64,000 nucleotides of DNA from Candidatus Gastranaerophilales bacterium (GCA_900768915.1 CAAGEQ010000022.1:1-64000), one strand, 5' to 3'; numbered from the stretch's first letter, positions 50,507 through 59,812 are shown. The notes: generated by a model from the letters alone, not told the origin. Numbers and translations: made by a program.

Positions 50507-53500
50507 AAATTTTCTTAAATAATAACGGTATATCATTATATAGTGCCATTGCGACAGCATTATAAACACTACAATCGTCTAAACTTTCGCCAATAGCAAT
50601 TGAAGCAACTGGTCTGGCATTCATAACGGTTGTTTCGTTTTGATTTCGAGAATTTGCAATTTTAGAAACACCTAATTCATGAGCAAGTATAATATCAGTT
50701 CTGGATAATTTTTTGCCATTGATAACACAATCAGTAATATCTTTTGTACCATCAGAATGAATAATTTTATCCATCAATTCTCCATATTCATCTTCAGATA
50801 AATTTAATTCTTTCATAACAGTTTCTTTTATGTCTTTATGATATCTAGATTTCATTGACTCCTTTAAATGTTCATATTGTTTACCAAAACCTGATTCTAT
50901 ATTTATACAATGAACATTTGCAACATTAACATTATCAAAATCAAATACGATACCCTCATTACGTCCTGCAAAACAACTACTTTTTTCATTAGCATTAACT
51001 ATTGAAGCAGAAAATGATGAACGATAGGCCTTATTCTTTAACATGTTATAAGTATGGAATTTTGAGTCATAACCTAAAAAATGAGCAAGAATAGGTTTAT
51101 TTTTCAATTCTGGTCTATTTAAATCTATATATTTAAGTTCTTTACCATTAACAACAGTTGTTTCAATATAAGGTTCAAAATCGGCCAATTTTGAAGTTAA
51201 CAACACTTCTTGATTTTTACGAATATTTTTAACTTCTTGTGCTACTGCAGACTTATCAAATTTGCACTCACCAGTTAAAACTTTTTCGACCAAAGGAGAT
51301 ACAACATCATCACCTTTATAACGTTGATTTATTGCAATATCAAAAGATGTTAATTCACCTTTTGCCAATTTTTTTGACCAACCAACATCATTTAACAGTT
51401 GAATTGTCCTATACTTATCTTTTTCTGACATATTATATCTATCTAAAATAGCATTTGCATATTCTGCAGATTTTTTCCAACCAGCATTGATTTTAACTTC
51501 ATACCCGTCATTATCAGTACTATATGATTTTTTTAAAACATTTGGTTTAGAATCGACATTTTCAATATTCTTCAATAATACTGTCATTTTGGCTACAGAT
51601 TTATCTTCTGGCGATAATTGTTGATATTCAGAACTTGATATTAAAGTTTTCAAATCTTGAATAGTTTTTAAATCCACTCTTTCACCAGCATCATTAGTTT
51701 TACCTATTAACATTTTAAATTCTGGAAAACCATTAGATAATTCTTCAATAACTGTTTTTAATTCTGGATTACTTGTTTTAATTTCTGATGAATAGAATTT
51801 ATTAATCAAAGAATTTAAACTCTTAAATTCTGATTCAAATCCAGTTGGAGCAACCGTATCCAAATCAAATCTTTGAGGAAAGCCCTCAATACCATGTTCA
51901 CCAAATTCTATTTTAAATGCTCTAGTAATAACGTCCTTTTTATCTTCGGGTAATTTCCCTAAAATTTTAGAAATATCTTCTGATAATTCACTACGTGAAT
52001 ACGTTGATTCTACATCATCTACTACTTGAACAAATTTAAGATTACGTTCAAGTGCATCACCATTCACAAAATCTTTATCAAATTTTGCTGTAATATTTTT
52101 TGGAGTTTCTACAAAATATTTTTTATCGTTCCCCAATTCTCTAAAAAATCTTGCAGAATAACCATTCTTTTCTAAAATTTCAATATCTCCTTTTGGAATA
52201 TATGAAAACATAAAATAATCATCAGATTTATATCTAGAATAACTTATTGGGTTAGTTTTTGATTTAACAATTAAGGAATTAGTACGAGATTTCATCAAAG
52301 GTGCTATTTCCGGATTTGACATAGTATCTAATAACGATTTAAATAAATCTATATCAACAGTTCTCGTATCATTATTCGCAGATAAATACTCACCAACGAT
52401 TGACAAATTTAAAGCATTCTCTCTATATTGCTTATCAGCATTAGAATACACTTGTATAAAATCATTTAAACCTTTATAATCATAATTTGACTTATTTTCA
52501 AAAGTACGCAAAACCGTTTGATTTCCACTTAATCCAACATCAATCATAGATTTTACAGCATTTATACCTTGAAGATTTGCAGAACCATCTTCTTTTTTAC
52601 AAATAGACGGTAACACAGTATTCAGATAACCATTACGTTTTATTATATATTTTTTCAAATCAAATAAAGTTCTATCAACATCGCCATTTACAGTAAGACA
52701 ATCCTTTAAATCTTGCGGTGCTAAATGGGTAATTTCAGCCAATTCATCTAATGGTGCTAACAATTTTTTATCAACAACACCATCTTTATTTTTTAAAAGT
52801 TGAAAAACTTCTTGTTCTTGATAATCATAATATTTTTGTCCGTTTGGCAAAACAGTTTTTTGTATATGTTCTAAAACATCAACATTATCATAGTTAATTT
52901 CACCATTAACACGACATAAATCCAAATTTTTATAACCCAATTCACCTTGTCGAACTTTATCATAAATAATACCATTTACAGTACCATTTTTGTTAGTACA
53001 AGCATTTATATCATAAGCACGACTAAATGGCGAACTTTCTGATGGTTTACAAAAATATGTAATTTTATCTGTTGGAATAATACCATTTTCATTTTTTAAC
53101 TTTTCAATAATACTTTCTGCATCACTATTCCAACCCCAACCATTCTTATTATATAAGCCAGCCTCTTTTTTCAATGTATCAGCAACTAAAAGATTATGAA
53201 AATTATCTTTGCCATCGACTTTACAAGCATCAATAATTTTTTCACTACCAATTGATTCTTTTAAACTTGCAAGCATTTTTTTTGCCCAAGGCTCATTTAA
53301 ATTAGGATTAAATTCAAAGCCACTAGAAAAATATTGTTTTGAACCATTAACAACTTCTTCTTTATATGTATTAAATGAATGTAAAAACATTTCCATATCT
53401 AAAATATCTTCGCCCTGTTCATACAATTTTTTAGCAAAATTGAATGCAACATTATCGACTAAAATATCTTCACCCTGTTGTCGTTGACCACGTTCACGTC

Positions 53501-54179
53501 TGCAACCTTTTAACGTTCTTCCAAGATATAATGTAAAAACATCATCTTGTTCAAACATAGTTTTACCATTTATATCCATAAAATCACTAAATTTATCAAA
53601 TGTTGCTTTATCAAACTCTTTTGCAAAACGACCATCACGTGTTCGTTTCAAATTTGTACACCCATCTATAATATCAGGAATACCTCGAACTGAAACTTTA
53701 TCATGATTTAACAATTGTTCTACGGAAGATTTAACTTCTTTATTAACGGTACCGTCAGGATTTTTACATTGCTCAACCATTTTTGCAATGTATCCTTCCC
53801 AAACGAATTTCAATTTTTCATCTTTTTTATCAGCCAATTTATAAAAATTTTCTGCTAATGATACGAATTTTTCATTTAAAGTACCATCAGTATTACTACA
53901 AGAATCTTTTAAACTTTTAACATAGTAGCCATCGGAAAAACCTAAATTTTTAATAAGAGTATCGACTTTTTGTGATAATTCATGTTGAGAAACTTTATTC
54001 AACATAGAAAAAGAAGCACGCCCCATTGATTCTTCTGCGGCAACACCTTTTGAAATATCTTTACTTGTACCGGCAGCAAGTTCATCGGCAACTTTTTCAA
54101 CTGTCGATTTTACTCCAGATATTGTCCTTGAGATATTCTTACCCTCAAGATTGTGAATTAAATCTTTATTAAAGTTCAT
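50496..54179 (-). CDS. Giant lineage-type protein with repeated C..xDGtvN units
   Basis: A 1227-residue protein of unknown function from ATG 54179 (AGGTAG upstream; 35 codons of open frame before it are unlikely to be translated). The first ~550 residues consist of about nine degenerate units of 35-70 residues containing a Cys followed by a D/N-G turn, such as CSNTDGTLN, CKNPDGTVN, CKVDGKDN, CTNKNGTVN, CRVNGEIN and CKKEDGSAN. The middle is helical. The last ~250 residues form a distinct domain (NKPILAHFLGYDSKFHTYN, SSFSASIVNANEKSSCFAGRN, CINIESGFGKQ) that might be enzymatic. No Sec signal is present, though it begins MNFNKDL. It is monocistronic. Confidence 0.85.
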   Translation of the reverse strand: MNFNKDLIHNLEGKNISRTISGVKSTVEKVADELAAGTSKDISKGVAAEESMGRASFSMLNKVSQHELSQKVDTLIKNLGFSDGYYVKSLKDSCSNTDGTLNEKFVSLAENFYKLADKKDEKLKFVWEGYIAKMVEQCKNPDGTVNKEVKSSVEQLLNHDKVSVRGIPDIIDGCTNLKRTRDGRFAKEFDKATFDKFSDFMDINGKTMFEQDDVFTLYLGRTLKGCRRERGQRQQGEDILVDNVAFNFAKKLYEQGEDILDMEMFLHSFNTYKEEVVNGSKQYFSSGFEFNPNLNEPWAKKMLASLKESIGSEKIIDACKVDGKDNFHNLLVADTLKKEAGLYNKNGWGWNSDAESIIEKLKNENGIIPTDKITYFCKPSESSPFSRAYDINACTNKNGTVNGIIYDKVRQGELGYKNLDLCRVNGEINYDNVDVLEHIQKTVLPNGQKYYDYQEQEVFQLLKNKDGVVDKKLLAPLDELAEITHLAPQDLKDCLTVNGDVDRTLFDLKKYIIKRNGYLNTVLPSICKKEDGSANLQGINAVKSMIDVGLSGNQTVLRTFENKSNYDYKGLNDFIQVYSNADKQYRENALNLSIVGEYLSANNDTRTVDIDLFKSLLDTMSNPEIAPLMKSRTNSLIVKSKTNPISYSRYKSDDYFMFSYIPKGDIEILEKNGYSARFFRELGNDKKYFVETPKNITAKFDKDFVNGDALERNLKFVQVVDDVESTYSRSELSEDISKILGKLPEDKKDVITRAFKIEFGEHGIEGFPQRFDLDTVAPTGFESEFKSLNSLINKFYSSEIKTSNPELKTVIEELSNGFPEFKMLIGKTNDAGERVDLKTIQDLKTLISSSEYQQLSPEDKSVAKMTVLLKNIENVDSKPNVLKKSYSTDNDGYEVKINAGWKKSAEYANAILDRYNMSEKDKYRTIQLLNDVGWSKKLAKGELTSFDIAINQRYKGDDVVSPLVEKVLTGECKFDKSAVAQEVKNIRKNQEVLLTSKLADFEPYIETTVVNGKELKYIDLNRPELKNKPILAHFLGYDSKFHTYNMLKNKAYRSSFSASIVNANEKSSCFAGRNEGIVFDFDNVNVANVHCINIESGFGKQYEHLKESMKSRYHKDIKETVMKELNLSEDEYGELMDKIIHSDGTKDITDCVINGKKLSRTDIILAHELGVSKIANSRNQNETTVMNARPVASIAIGESLDDCSVYNAVAMALYNDIPLLFKKISRA

Positions 54180-54290
54180 CTCTACCTCAATATAAGTACA
54201 CTTCACTACGTGTTTATATAAGAATAAAGTTTTTTTATTTAATACTATTTCAAAAAATAAAAAAAATGTTACATAGATTAACAATAAGAC

Positions 54291-54319
54291 TTGAAAATAT
54301 GGTGTGTTTCAGATAATAT
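54291..54319 (+). promoter_or_regulatory. Promoter of the rpsE-secY unit
   Basis: TTGAAA at 54291-54296 and TAATAT at 54314-54319 with a 17-base spacer, giving a leader of about 120 bases before rpsE. Confidence 0.7.
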
Positions 54320-54353
54320 AAAGAAGTCAGAAAAGTAAAACCTCTAAATAATT

Positions 54354-54385
54354 TACCGAAGACCTTAACTGGTCTATTGTTGGTA
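54354..54385 (+). promoter_or_regulatory. Hairpin in the rpsE leader
   Basis: TACC/GGTA outer pairs and AGACC/GGTCT inner pairs form an interrupted stem around TTAACT. It lies in the predicted mRNA leader and could be a ribosomal-protein autoregulatory element, but it matches no class I recognise. Confidence 0.4.
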
Positions 54386-54447
54386 TATTTAGAAACAAAT
54401 AAAGGCTAAATGTAACGTAGTACACTTAGAAATCAGAAAGGTATAAA

Positions 54448-55086
54448 ATGACTGAAGAAGAAAAGAAAGAAGTTGAAGTTGTAGAAACTTCACAAGAAGC
54501 AGCTACTGAAACTGTTGAAGATATTACAGCAGAAGTTGCAACCGAAAAACCTGCTAAGAAATCAAGAGGCAGAAAGAAAAAAATTGAAACAAAAGAAGAA
54601 AAACCAGCTTCTGAATGGTCTGAACAAGTTGTTCAAATCAGCCGTGTAACAAAGGTTGTAAAAGGTGGTAAAAAACTTAGTTTCAGAGCAATCGTAGTTG
54701 TTGGTAATAAAAAAGGACAAGTTGGTGTTGGTTGTGCTAAGGCATCAGAAGTTATCATCGCTATTCAAAAAGCAATTACTGATGGTAGAAAAAATCTTAT
54801 CACTGTTCCAATTTTCAAAACAACTATTCCTCACCCTATTACAGGTCGTTCTGGAGCAGGTGCTGTAATGCTTAGACCAGCATCTCAAGGTACAGGTATT
54901 ATCGCTGGTGGTTCAGTACGTTCAGTATTAGAACTTGCTGGTATTGAAAATATCTTATCAAAATCATTAGGTTCTAACTCTCCATTAAATGCAGCAAATG
55001 CTACTTTAGAAGCATTAAAATCTTTAACACCATTTAGTGAAGTTGCTAAGAAACGTGGTTTAACAATGGCTGAATTATTAAACTAG
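54448..55086 (+). CDS. rpsE: 30S ribosomal protein S5 with N-terminal extension
   Basis: S5 is a core 30S protein that affects translational fidelity. The S5 double-stranded-RNA-binding fold begins near residue 58 (EQVVQISRVTKVVKGGKKLSF), and the C-terminal domain contains GAGAVMLRPASQGTGIIAGG. At 212 residues it is longer than the usual ~165: residues 1-55 are an acidic then Lys-rich extension (EEEKKEVEVVE..., KKSRGRKKK). It starts a new transcription unit here, whereas in most bacteria rplR precedes it. Confidence 0.96.
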   Translation: MTEEEKKEVEVVETSQEAATETVEDITAEVATEKPAKKSRGRKKKIETKEEKPASEWSEQVVQISRVTKVVKGGKKLSFRAIVVVGNKKGQVGVGCAKASEVIIAIQKAITDGRKNLITVPIFKTTIPHPITGRSGAGAVMLRPASQGTGIIAGGSVRSVLELAGIENILSKSLGSNSPLNAANATLEALKSLTPFSEVAKKRGLTMAELLN

Positions 55087-55138
55087 TAGGCTATTTTAAG
55101 TATTAGATAAACATGAAATAATAAAGGAAATAATAAAA

Positions 55139-55324
55139 ATGGCTAAAACAAAACAAATAAAAATTAAACTTGTTAGAAGTTTAATCGGTTCATCACCGGC
55201 TCAAAGAAAAGTTGTTGCAGCATTAGGTCTAAGCAAGAAAGATCAAATCGTTGAACACAACGACAGTGCAACAATAATGGGAATGGTTAACAAAGTTTCT
55301 CATTTAGTATCTATCGTAGATTAA
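55139..55324 (+). CDS. rpmD: 50S ribosomal protein L30
   Basis: L30 is a small 50S protein. The 61 residues show the family pattern IKIKLVRSLIGSSPAQRKVVAALGL and end with MGMVNKVSHLVSI (each quoted in part). Photosynthetic Cyanobacteria generally lack rpmD, so its presence is a useful marker for this lineage if the placement is right. AAAGGAAATAATAAAA precedes the ATG. Confidence 0.95.
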   Translation: MAKTKQIKIKLVRSLIGSSPAQRKVVAALGLSKKDQIVEHNDSATIMGMVNKVSHLVSIVD

Positions 55325-55351
55325 TCAAAAATTAAAGGAAGGATATAAATA

Positions 55352-55807
55352 ATGTCAAATGATAAAATTACATTAGAAGATTTAAGACCTGCTGAAGGTG
55401 CAACTTCTAAATCAAAAAGAGTAGGACGTGGTAGAGCATCTGGTCACGGTAAGACATCTTGTCGTGGTCATAACGGTGAAGGTCAACGTTCTGGTAGATC
55501 TGCTAAAAGAGGTTTCGAAGGTGGTCAAATGCCAAGTTACAGACAATTACCAAAACTTAAAGGTTTCGAAATCATTAACAGACGTAATTGGGCTGAAATC
55601 AATGTTGGCAGATTGGCTGACTTAGATGTTAAAGAAGTTTCTTTAGAATCTTTAAAAGAAATCAAAAAAGTACATCCGTCTAGCGATGGCTTAAGAGTTT
55701 TAGGTAACGGTGAAATCAGTAAGGCTATTACTGTTAAAGCAGCATACGTTTCACCATCTGCAAAGTCTAAAATTGAAGCCGCTGGCGGAAAGGTTGAGTT
55801 AGTATAA
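55352..55807 (+). CDS. rplO: 50S ribosomal protein L15
   Basis: L15 binds 23S rRNA during 50S assembly. The 151-residue protein has the Gly/Arg-rich N-terminal arm (RVGRGRASGHGKTSCRGHNG, FEGGQMPSYRQLPKLKGF) and the C-terminal globular domain (LKGFEIINRRNWAEINV, VTVKAAYVSPSAK-like). AAGGAAGGA lies before the start. The stop overlaps the secY start (TAATG). Confidence 0.96.
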   Translation: MSNDKITLEDLRPAEGATSKSKRVGRGRASGHGKTSCRGHNGEGQRSGRSAKRGFEGGQMPSYRQLPKLKGFEIINRRNWAEINVGRLADLDVKEVSLESLKEIKKVHPSSDGLRVLGNGEISKAITVKAAYVSPSAKSKIEAAGGKVELV

Positions 55808-57150
55808 TGTCTATGCAAAACATTAAAATGCCTACGAGTGCAGATTTAGCAGCAATGTGGAATGCCTCAGGACTAAAGAATAAAATTATTTTTACTCTTT
55901 TGATGGTTATTGCATTCCGTTTTGGAGCACAAGTACCTATATTTGGTATTAACAACTCTGTATTCCAAAACATTGCAGCAGGAAACAATATTATTGGTTT
56001 CTTAGACTTGTTCTCAGGTGGAGCATTAGGTAAAGTATCTATCTTCGCTTTGGGTATTGGTCCATACATTACTGCACAAATTATTGTTCAATTGGTATCT
56101 GTTGTTATACCTTCGCTTGAAAAACTTCAAAAAGAAGAAGGTGAGGCTGGTAGAAGAAAACTTGCACAATATACAAGATTATTCACAGTTGTACTTGCAG
56201 TATTCCAATCAATAATTTTTATGGTATTTATGTCACACTTACCAGCCGCAATATTACCTGGTGTTAATTACACTATGTTCTATGTTAGTGCAATTACATC
56301 ACTTACTGCTGGTTCAGTTCTTGTAATGTGGTTATCAGAACTTATTACAGAACACGGTATCGGTAACGGTGGTTCTTTAATCATCTTTGTTGGTATCATT
56401 TCTGGAATACCTCTATATTCACAAAGAACTGCTGAATTAGTTACACAAGATCCAACGTTGCAATTCGGATTATTTGCGTTACTTGCAATTTTCTTTGCAA
56501 CAATGGTTTTGATTGTAATTATGCAAGAAGCAATGAGAAAAGTTATAATTGTTAATCCAAAAAGACAAGTAGGTAACAAGGTTTATGGTGGAGTAAATAC
56601 TTTTATTCCATTCAAATTAAATCCAGGTGGTGTTATGCCTATCATCTTTGCGATTGCAATATTATTATTCCCATCAACTATTCTTAGTGTATTGGGACAA
56701 GCACCTCTTCATAATGAAGCACTTAGAACTATTATTCTTAATATGAATAAATTATTCAGTCCATCAGGTGCTTGGTATTATATAATTTATTTCTCATTAA
56801 TCGTGTTATTAACATTCTTCTATGCATCAATTATGCCAAATATGCAACCAAAAGAGATTGCTACTAATCTTAAAAAATATGGTTCATCTATTCCTGGTAT
56901 AAAACCTGGTAAACCAACCTCTGATGCATTAGACAAGATTTTATCAAGAGTAACATTTATTGGAGCATTGGCTCTTGGTGTTATTGCATTAGTACCATCA
57001 TTTGCAAGTTATGTTACAAAAATAACAACTGTTCAAGGTATTGGTGCGACATCACTAATCATCATGGTTGGTGTTGCACTTGATTTAATTAACCAAGTTA
57101 GAACACACTTATTAGCGAAAAACTATGAATCTTTCTTAAAAGATAAATAG
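55807..57150 (+). CDS. secY: Preprotein translocase subunit SecY
   Basis: SecY is the channel of the Sec translocon. The 447-residue protein has ten predicted membrane helices. Typical segments are FRFGAQVPIFGIN near the start, FSGGALGKVSIFALGIGPYI (plug region), ALEKLQKEEGEAGRRKL-like cytoplasmic loop, GIGNGGSLIIFVGI, and NPKEIATNLKKYGSSIPGIKPG in the large loop (here MQPKEIATNLKKYG). It ends the rpsE-rpmD-rplO-secY unit; adk, map and infA do not follow. Confidence 0.96.
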   Translation: MSMQNIKMPTSADLAAMWNASGLKNKIIFTLLMVIAFRFGAQVPIFGINNSVFQNIAAGNNIIGFLDLFSGGALGKVSIFALGIGPYITAQIIVQLVSVVIPSLEKLQKEEGEAGRRKLAQYTRLFTVVLAVFQSIIFMVFMSHLPAAILPGVNYTMFYVSAITSLTAGSVLVMWLSELITEHGIGNGGSLIIFVGIISGIPLYSQRTAELVTQDPTLQFGLFALLAIFFATMVLIVIMQEAMRKVIIVNPKRQVGNKVYGGVNTFIPFKLNPGGVMPIIFAIAILLFPSTILSVLGQAPLHNEALRTIILNMNKLFSPSGAWYYIIYFSLIVLLTFFYASIMPNMQPKEIATNLKKYGSSIPGIKPGKPTSDALDKILSRVTFIGALALGVIALVPSFASYVTKITTVQGIGATSLIIMVGVALDLINQVRTHLLAKNYESFLKDK

Positions 57151-57163
57151 ATAATTCAATAAA

Positions 57164-57964
57164 TTAAGCAACAGCAGCTGTTCCTTTTACGACATTAGGA
57201 ACGGCTGTTTTGCTATTAACAAAACCTACTAAAGCATTAAACACTCTTGGATTTATTTCACCTTTATCAACTTGTTCTTTTATAATAGACAATGCTTGTT
57301 CATCTGACATTGGTGCTTTATAAGAACGTTTCTCTTTTAATGCTGCATATTTATCTGCTAAGGCTACAACTTCTGTATTAATATCAAAACCGGAAATTGT
57401 ATTTTTTATTTCAGGATAACCTGTACCTTTTTTATTTTGATGATGATATTTTACAATATTCAAAACTTCAGGTTCAATATTTTGAGTAGATAACATTGCA
57501 TCACTCAATTTTGAATGTAAGTGCATAACGTCTGCTTCTTCAGGAGTTAATCTGCCATTTTTGTTAAGAATTTTAGATGGAATTAAAACCTTTCCTATAT
57601 CGTGCAATAATGCACCTTTTTGAATATATTTGATATTAGCATCTGCTTTTAAATCTACTGGTAAATAGTTATAAATACCTGCTGCATTATTTCGTGTATC
57701 CATACAATGTTGATATGTAGTCTTTTTAAAGTTTTCAACATCAATTTTAGGCTGAATATTTCTATCCTTTAACATTTTTGTAATTACCGGATTAGAATTT
57801 ATCATATCAGTAATTACACTGTTATCTAAAAGCTTGTCTAAATCTCTACCAACAGATACTGCATCATGCTTAAAGTTTACTGGCATTGAAGATTTGATGC
57901 CTGAGGTCATGTTGGCATAGAGTGAGCCTATGGGGAAAGTATTATTATACACACTAAAATTCAT
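57164..57964 (-). CDS. HD-GYP-like phosphohydrolase domain protein
   Basis: The 266-residue protein contains an HD domain with H86, LLHDIGK (HD at 121-122), HLHSKLSD near 148-155, and YHHQNKKGTGYP at 173-184 followed by ALADKYAAL. The GYP motif and spacing resemble HD-GYP enzymes that hydrolyse cyclic di-GMP, although the usual HHE is HHQ and DGxGYP is KGTGYP. A domain of about 80 residues without known fold precedes it and begins MNFSVYNNTFPIGS. No receiver domain is fused. It may be a c-di-GMP or other nucleotide phosphodiesterase. Confidence 0.82.
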   Translation of the reverse strand: MNFSVYNNTFPIGSLYANMTSGIKSSMPVNFKHDAVSVGRDLDKLLDNSVITDMINSNPVITKMLKDRNIQPKIDVENFKKTTYQHCMDTRNNAAGIYNYLPVDLKADANIKYIQKGALLHDIGKVLIPSKILNKNGRLTPEEADVMHLHSKLSDAMLSTQNIEPEVLNIVKYHHQNKKGTGYPEIKNTISGFDINTEVVALADKYAALKEKRSYKAPMSDEQALSIIKEQVDKGEINPRVFNALVGFVNSKTAVPNVVKGTAAVA

Positions 57965-58052
57965 ACACTACTTAACCTATATATCTATTAAGTATTTTTT
58001 TTAATAAGTATTTACAAAAAATCAAAATTTTTATTTCATTTGTTACATTTCT

Positions 58053-58087
58053 AAACAAAAAAAAGACACCCAATAGGAGTGTCTTTT
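58053..58087 (-). terminator. Terminator of the hydrogenase operon
   Basis: On the minus strand AAAAGACAC (58087-58079) pairs with GTGTCTTTT (58069-58061) around a 9-base loop, followed by further T to about 58056. It lies 24 bases beyond the hydrogenase stop codon. Confidence 0.85.
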
Positions 58088-58110
58088 CATTATAAAAAGT
58101 TAAATTTTTA

Positions 58111-59553
58111 TTATAAATCTTCACTTTCTTTTAATAATTCACCTATAATTTTCTTTGCACTGCGTTCATTATTAATAGTTGCATTTCCACAAACACAACC
58201 ACCTTCACAACACATTACTTCAATCATATTACAATCAGGACAAGAGCCATTTTTTGCATATTTTTTCAAATCTCTGATACTTTCTTTTGTAATACCGTTT
58301 ATTACACAAGGTTTCATCATATCAGCATCTTTCAAAACATGTTTAACGGCATCTGCTACACCACCTGATACTGCAAAATTTCTTGCTTGTTTAGATGCAT
58401 TATTTTCAATTATACGTTCTTCACAATCAAGAATTTCAATTTTACGACCAATAAATAATGCTCCCAATTCTTCTGCATTCAAAACGTAATCAATATTAGA
58501 ATTATCAAATACTTCTCTACGTTTAGCAACACAAGGACTAATGAACACAATTTTGGCATCTGGATATTTTTCTCTAACAATCTCAGCCGTATAATATGCT
58601 GGCGTATGAGTTGAAGATACAAATGGTTCCAACTCAGGAATATGTTTTTTTACTAATTCATTGTAACCCGCACAACAAGATGTAGTCATAAATGCTTCAC
58701 CCGATTCCATTCTTTCTTCGAATTCTGCACCCTCATTTTTTGTTGTAACATCTGCACCCAATGCTACTTCAAAGACATCATTAAATCCTGCTTTTATCAT
58801 TGCAGTTTCTAATTGTTTCATATTTCCTGGGAACTGACCAACAATAGATGGAGCAAACATAGCAACTACTTTTTCCCCAGATTTCATATCACGTAGAATA
58901 TCAACCATTTGACTTTTTTCATGAATTGCTCCAAATGGACAATTTGCAACACATTTACCACAAGAAATACATTCATCATAATCAATTGTCGCTCTACCAT
59001 TTTCATTTTTTGTAATTGCTCCGACAGGACAAGCATCTTCGCAAGGTACTGCAAGTTTTACAATAGCATTATAAGGACATGCTGCAACACACATCTTACA
59101 ACCCTTACATTTTGAACCATCAATATAAGAACGACCATTCTTCATTGAAATAGCACCCAATCTACATGCACTTTGGCAAGGACGAGCAACACAACCCTTA
59201 CATAAATCTGTAACAAAGATTTTACTTGGAACACAACCCTTACAAGCATCTTCTAATACTGTTAAAGGTCTTTCTTCTGGTTTTTCACGTTTTAGAGCAT
59301 CTTTTGCATAATCTGCTAATGATTTTACTTCATCATCATCTTCCATTGCAAAACCTAAGTCTGCTATTGCTCTATCACGAATAATTGCACGTTCACTGTG
59401 AATACAACATCTGTAAGGTGTTTCAGAACCTTTTGGACGCATTTCTACAGGAATTTTATTAACATTATTTTCAAAATCATCTGAGAAAAATGCTTCCACT
59501 ATTCTAACTAATATATCTTTTTTTATATGAATTGATTGACTGTTATTACTCAT
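58111..59553 (-). CDS. [FeFe]-hydrogenase, monomeric group B-like
   Basis: The enzyme reversibly converts protons and electrons to H2. In 480 residues (ATG 59553; AAGAGG upstream) the N-terminal region has several Cys-rich [4Fe-4S] motifs (CKGCVARPCQSACR, CKGCKMCVAACPYNAI, CISCGKCVANCPFGAI). The H-cluster domain then shows TTSCCAGYN, ISPCVAKRRE and EVMCCEGGCVCGN, the three cysteine motifs that hold the cluster. The CCEGGC form and compact size fit the group B monomeric type. Maturases HydE/F/G are not in this window. The start overlaps the preceding ferredoxin-like gene by eight bases. Confidence 0.9.
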   Translation of the reverse strand: MSNNSQSIHIKKDILVRIVEAFFSDDFENNVNKIPVEMRPKGSETPYRCCIHSERAIIRDRAIADLGFAMEDDDEVKSLADYAKDALKREKPEERPLTVLEDACKGCVPSKIFVTDLCKGCVARPCQSACRLGAISMKNGRSYIDGSKCKGCKMCVAACPYNAIVKLAVPCEDACPVGAITKNENGRATIDYDECISCGKCVANCPFGAIHEKSQMVDILRDMKSGEKVVAMFAPSIVGQFPGNMKQLETAMIKAGFNDVFEVALGADVTTKNEGAEFEERMESGEAFMTTSCCAGYNELVKKHIPELEPFVSSTHTPAYYTAEIVREKYPDAKIVFISPCVAKRREVFDNSNIDYVLNAEELGALFIGRKIEILDCEERIIENNASKQARNFAVSGGVADAVKHVLKDADMMKPCVINGITKESIRDLKKYAKNGSCPDCNMIEVMCCEGGCVCGNATINNERSAKKIIGELLKESEDL

Positions 59554-59803
59554 TTGCTTCAAACCTCTTTTCTAATTCAATCATAATTTTTTCAGGTGTC
59601 ACTTCTGATATTATATCATCATTAATCTTTGCAAATGGTGCTTTTGAATGAGAGTTCGAACATTGTTCTAAACAAGGACTACCTAGAACCAAAACCTTAT
59701 CACCATATTTTGCTTCAATCATCTCAGCAACATCATTTATATAATTGCCACCCATAACGAAACAAGTTGTTCCTGAACAAATTTTAACTGTAATTTTTTC
59801 CAT
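59546..59803 (-). CDS. Thioredoxin-like [2Fe-2S] ferredoxin (NuoE/HydC-like)
   Basis: An 85-residue protein matching the thioredoxin-fold ferredoxin domain, with ligands in VKICSGTTCFVMGG (C-x4-C) and GSPCLEQCSNS (C-x3-C). It should carry one [2Fe-2S] cluster and pass electrons to or from the hydrogenase encoded immediately downstream, or act in redox signalling with the SpoIIE-type protein upstream. It starts nine bases after that gene. Confidence 0.88.
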   Translation of the reverse strand: MEKITVKICSGTTCFVMGGNYINDVAEMIEAKYGDKVLVLGSPCLEQCSNSHSKAPFAKINDDIISEVTPEKIMIELEKRFEANE

Positions 59804-59812
59804 ACGAATACC

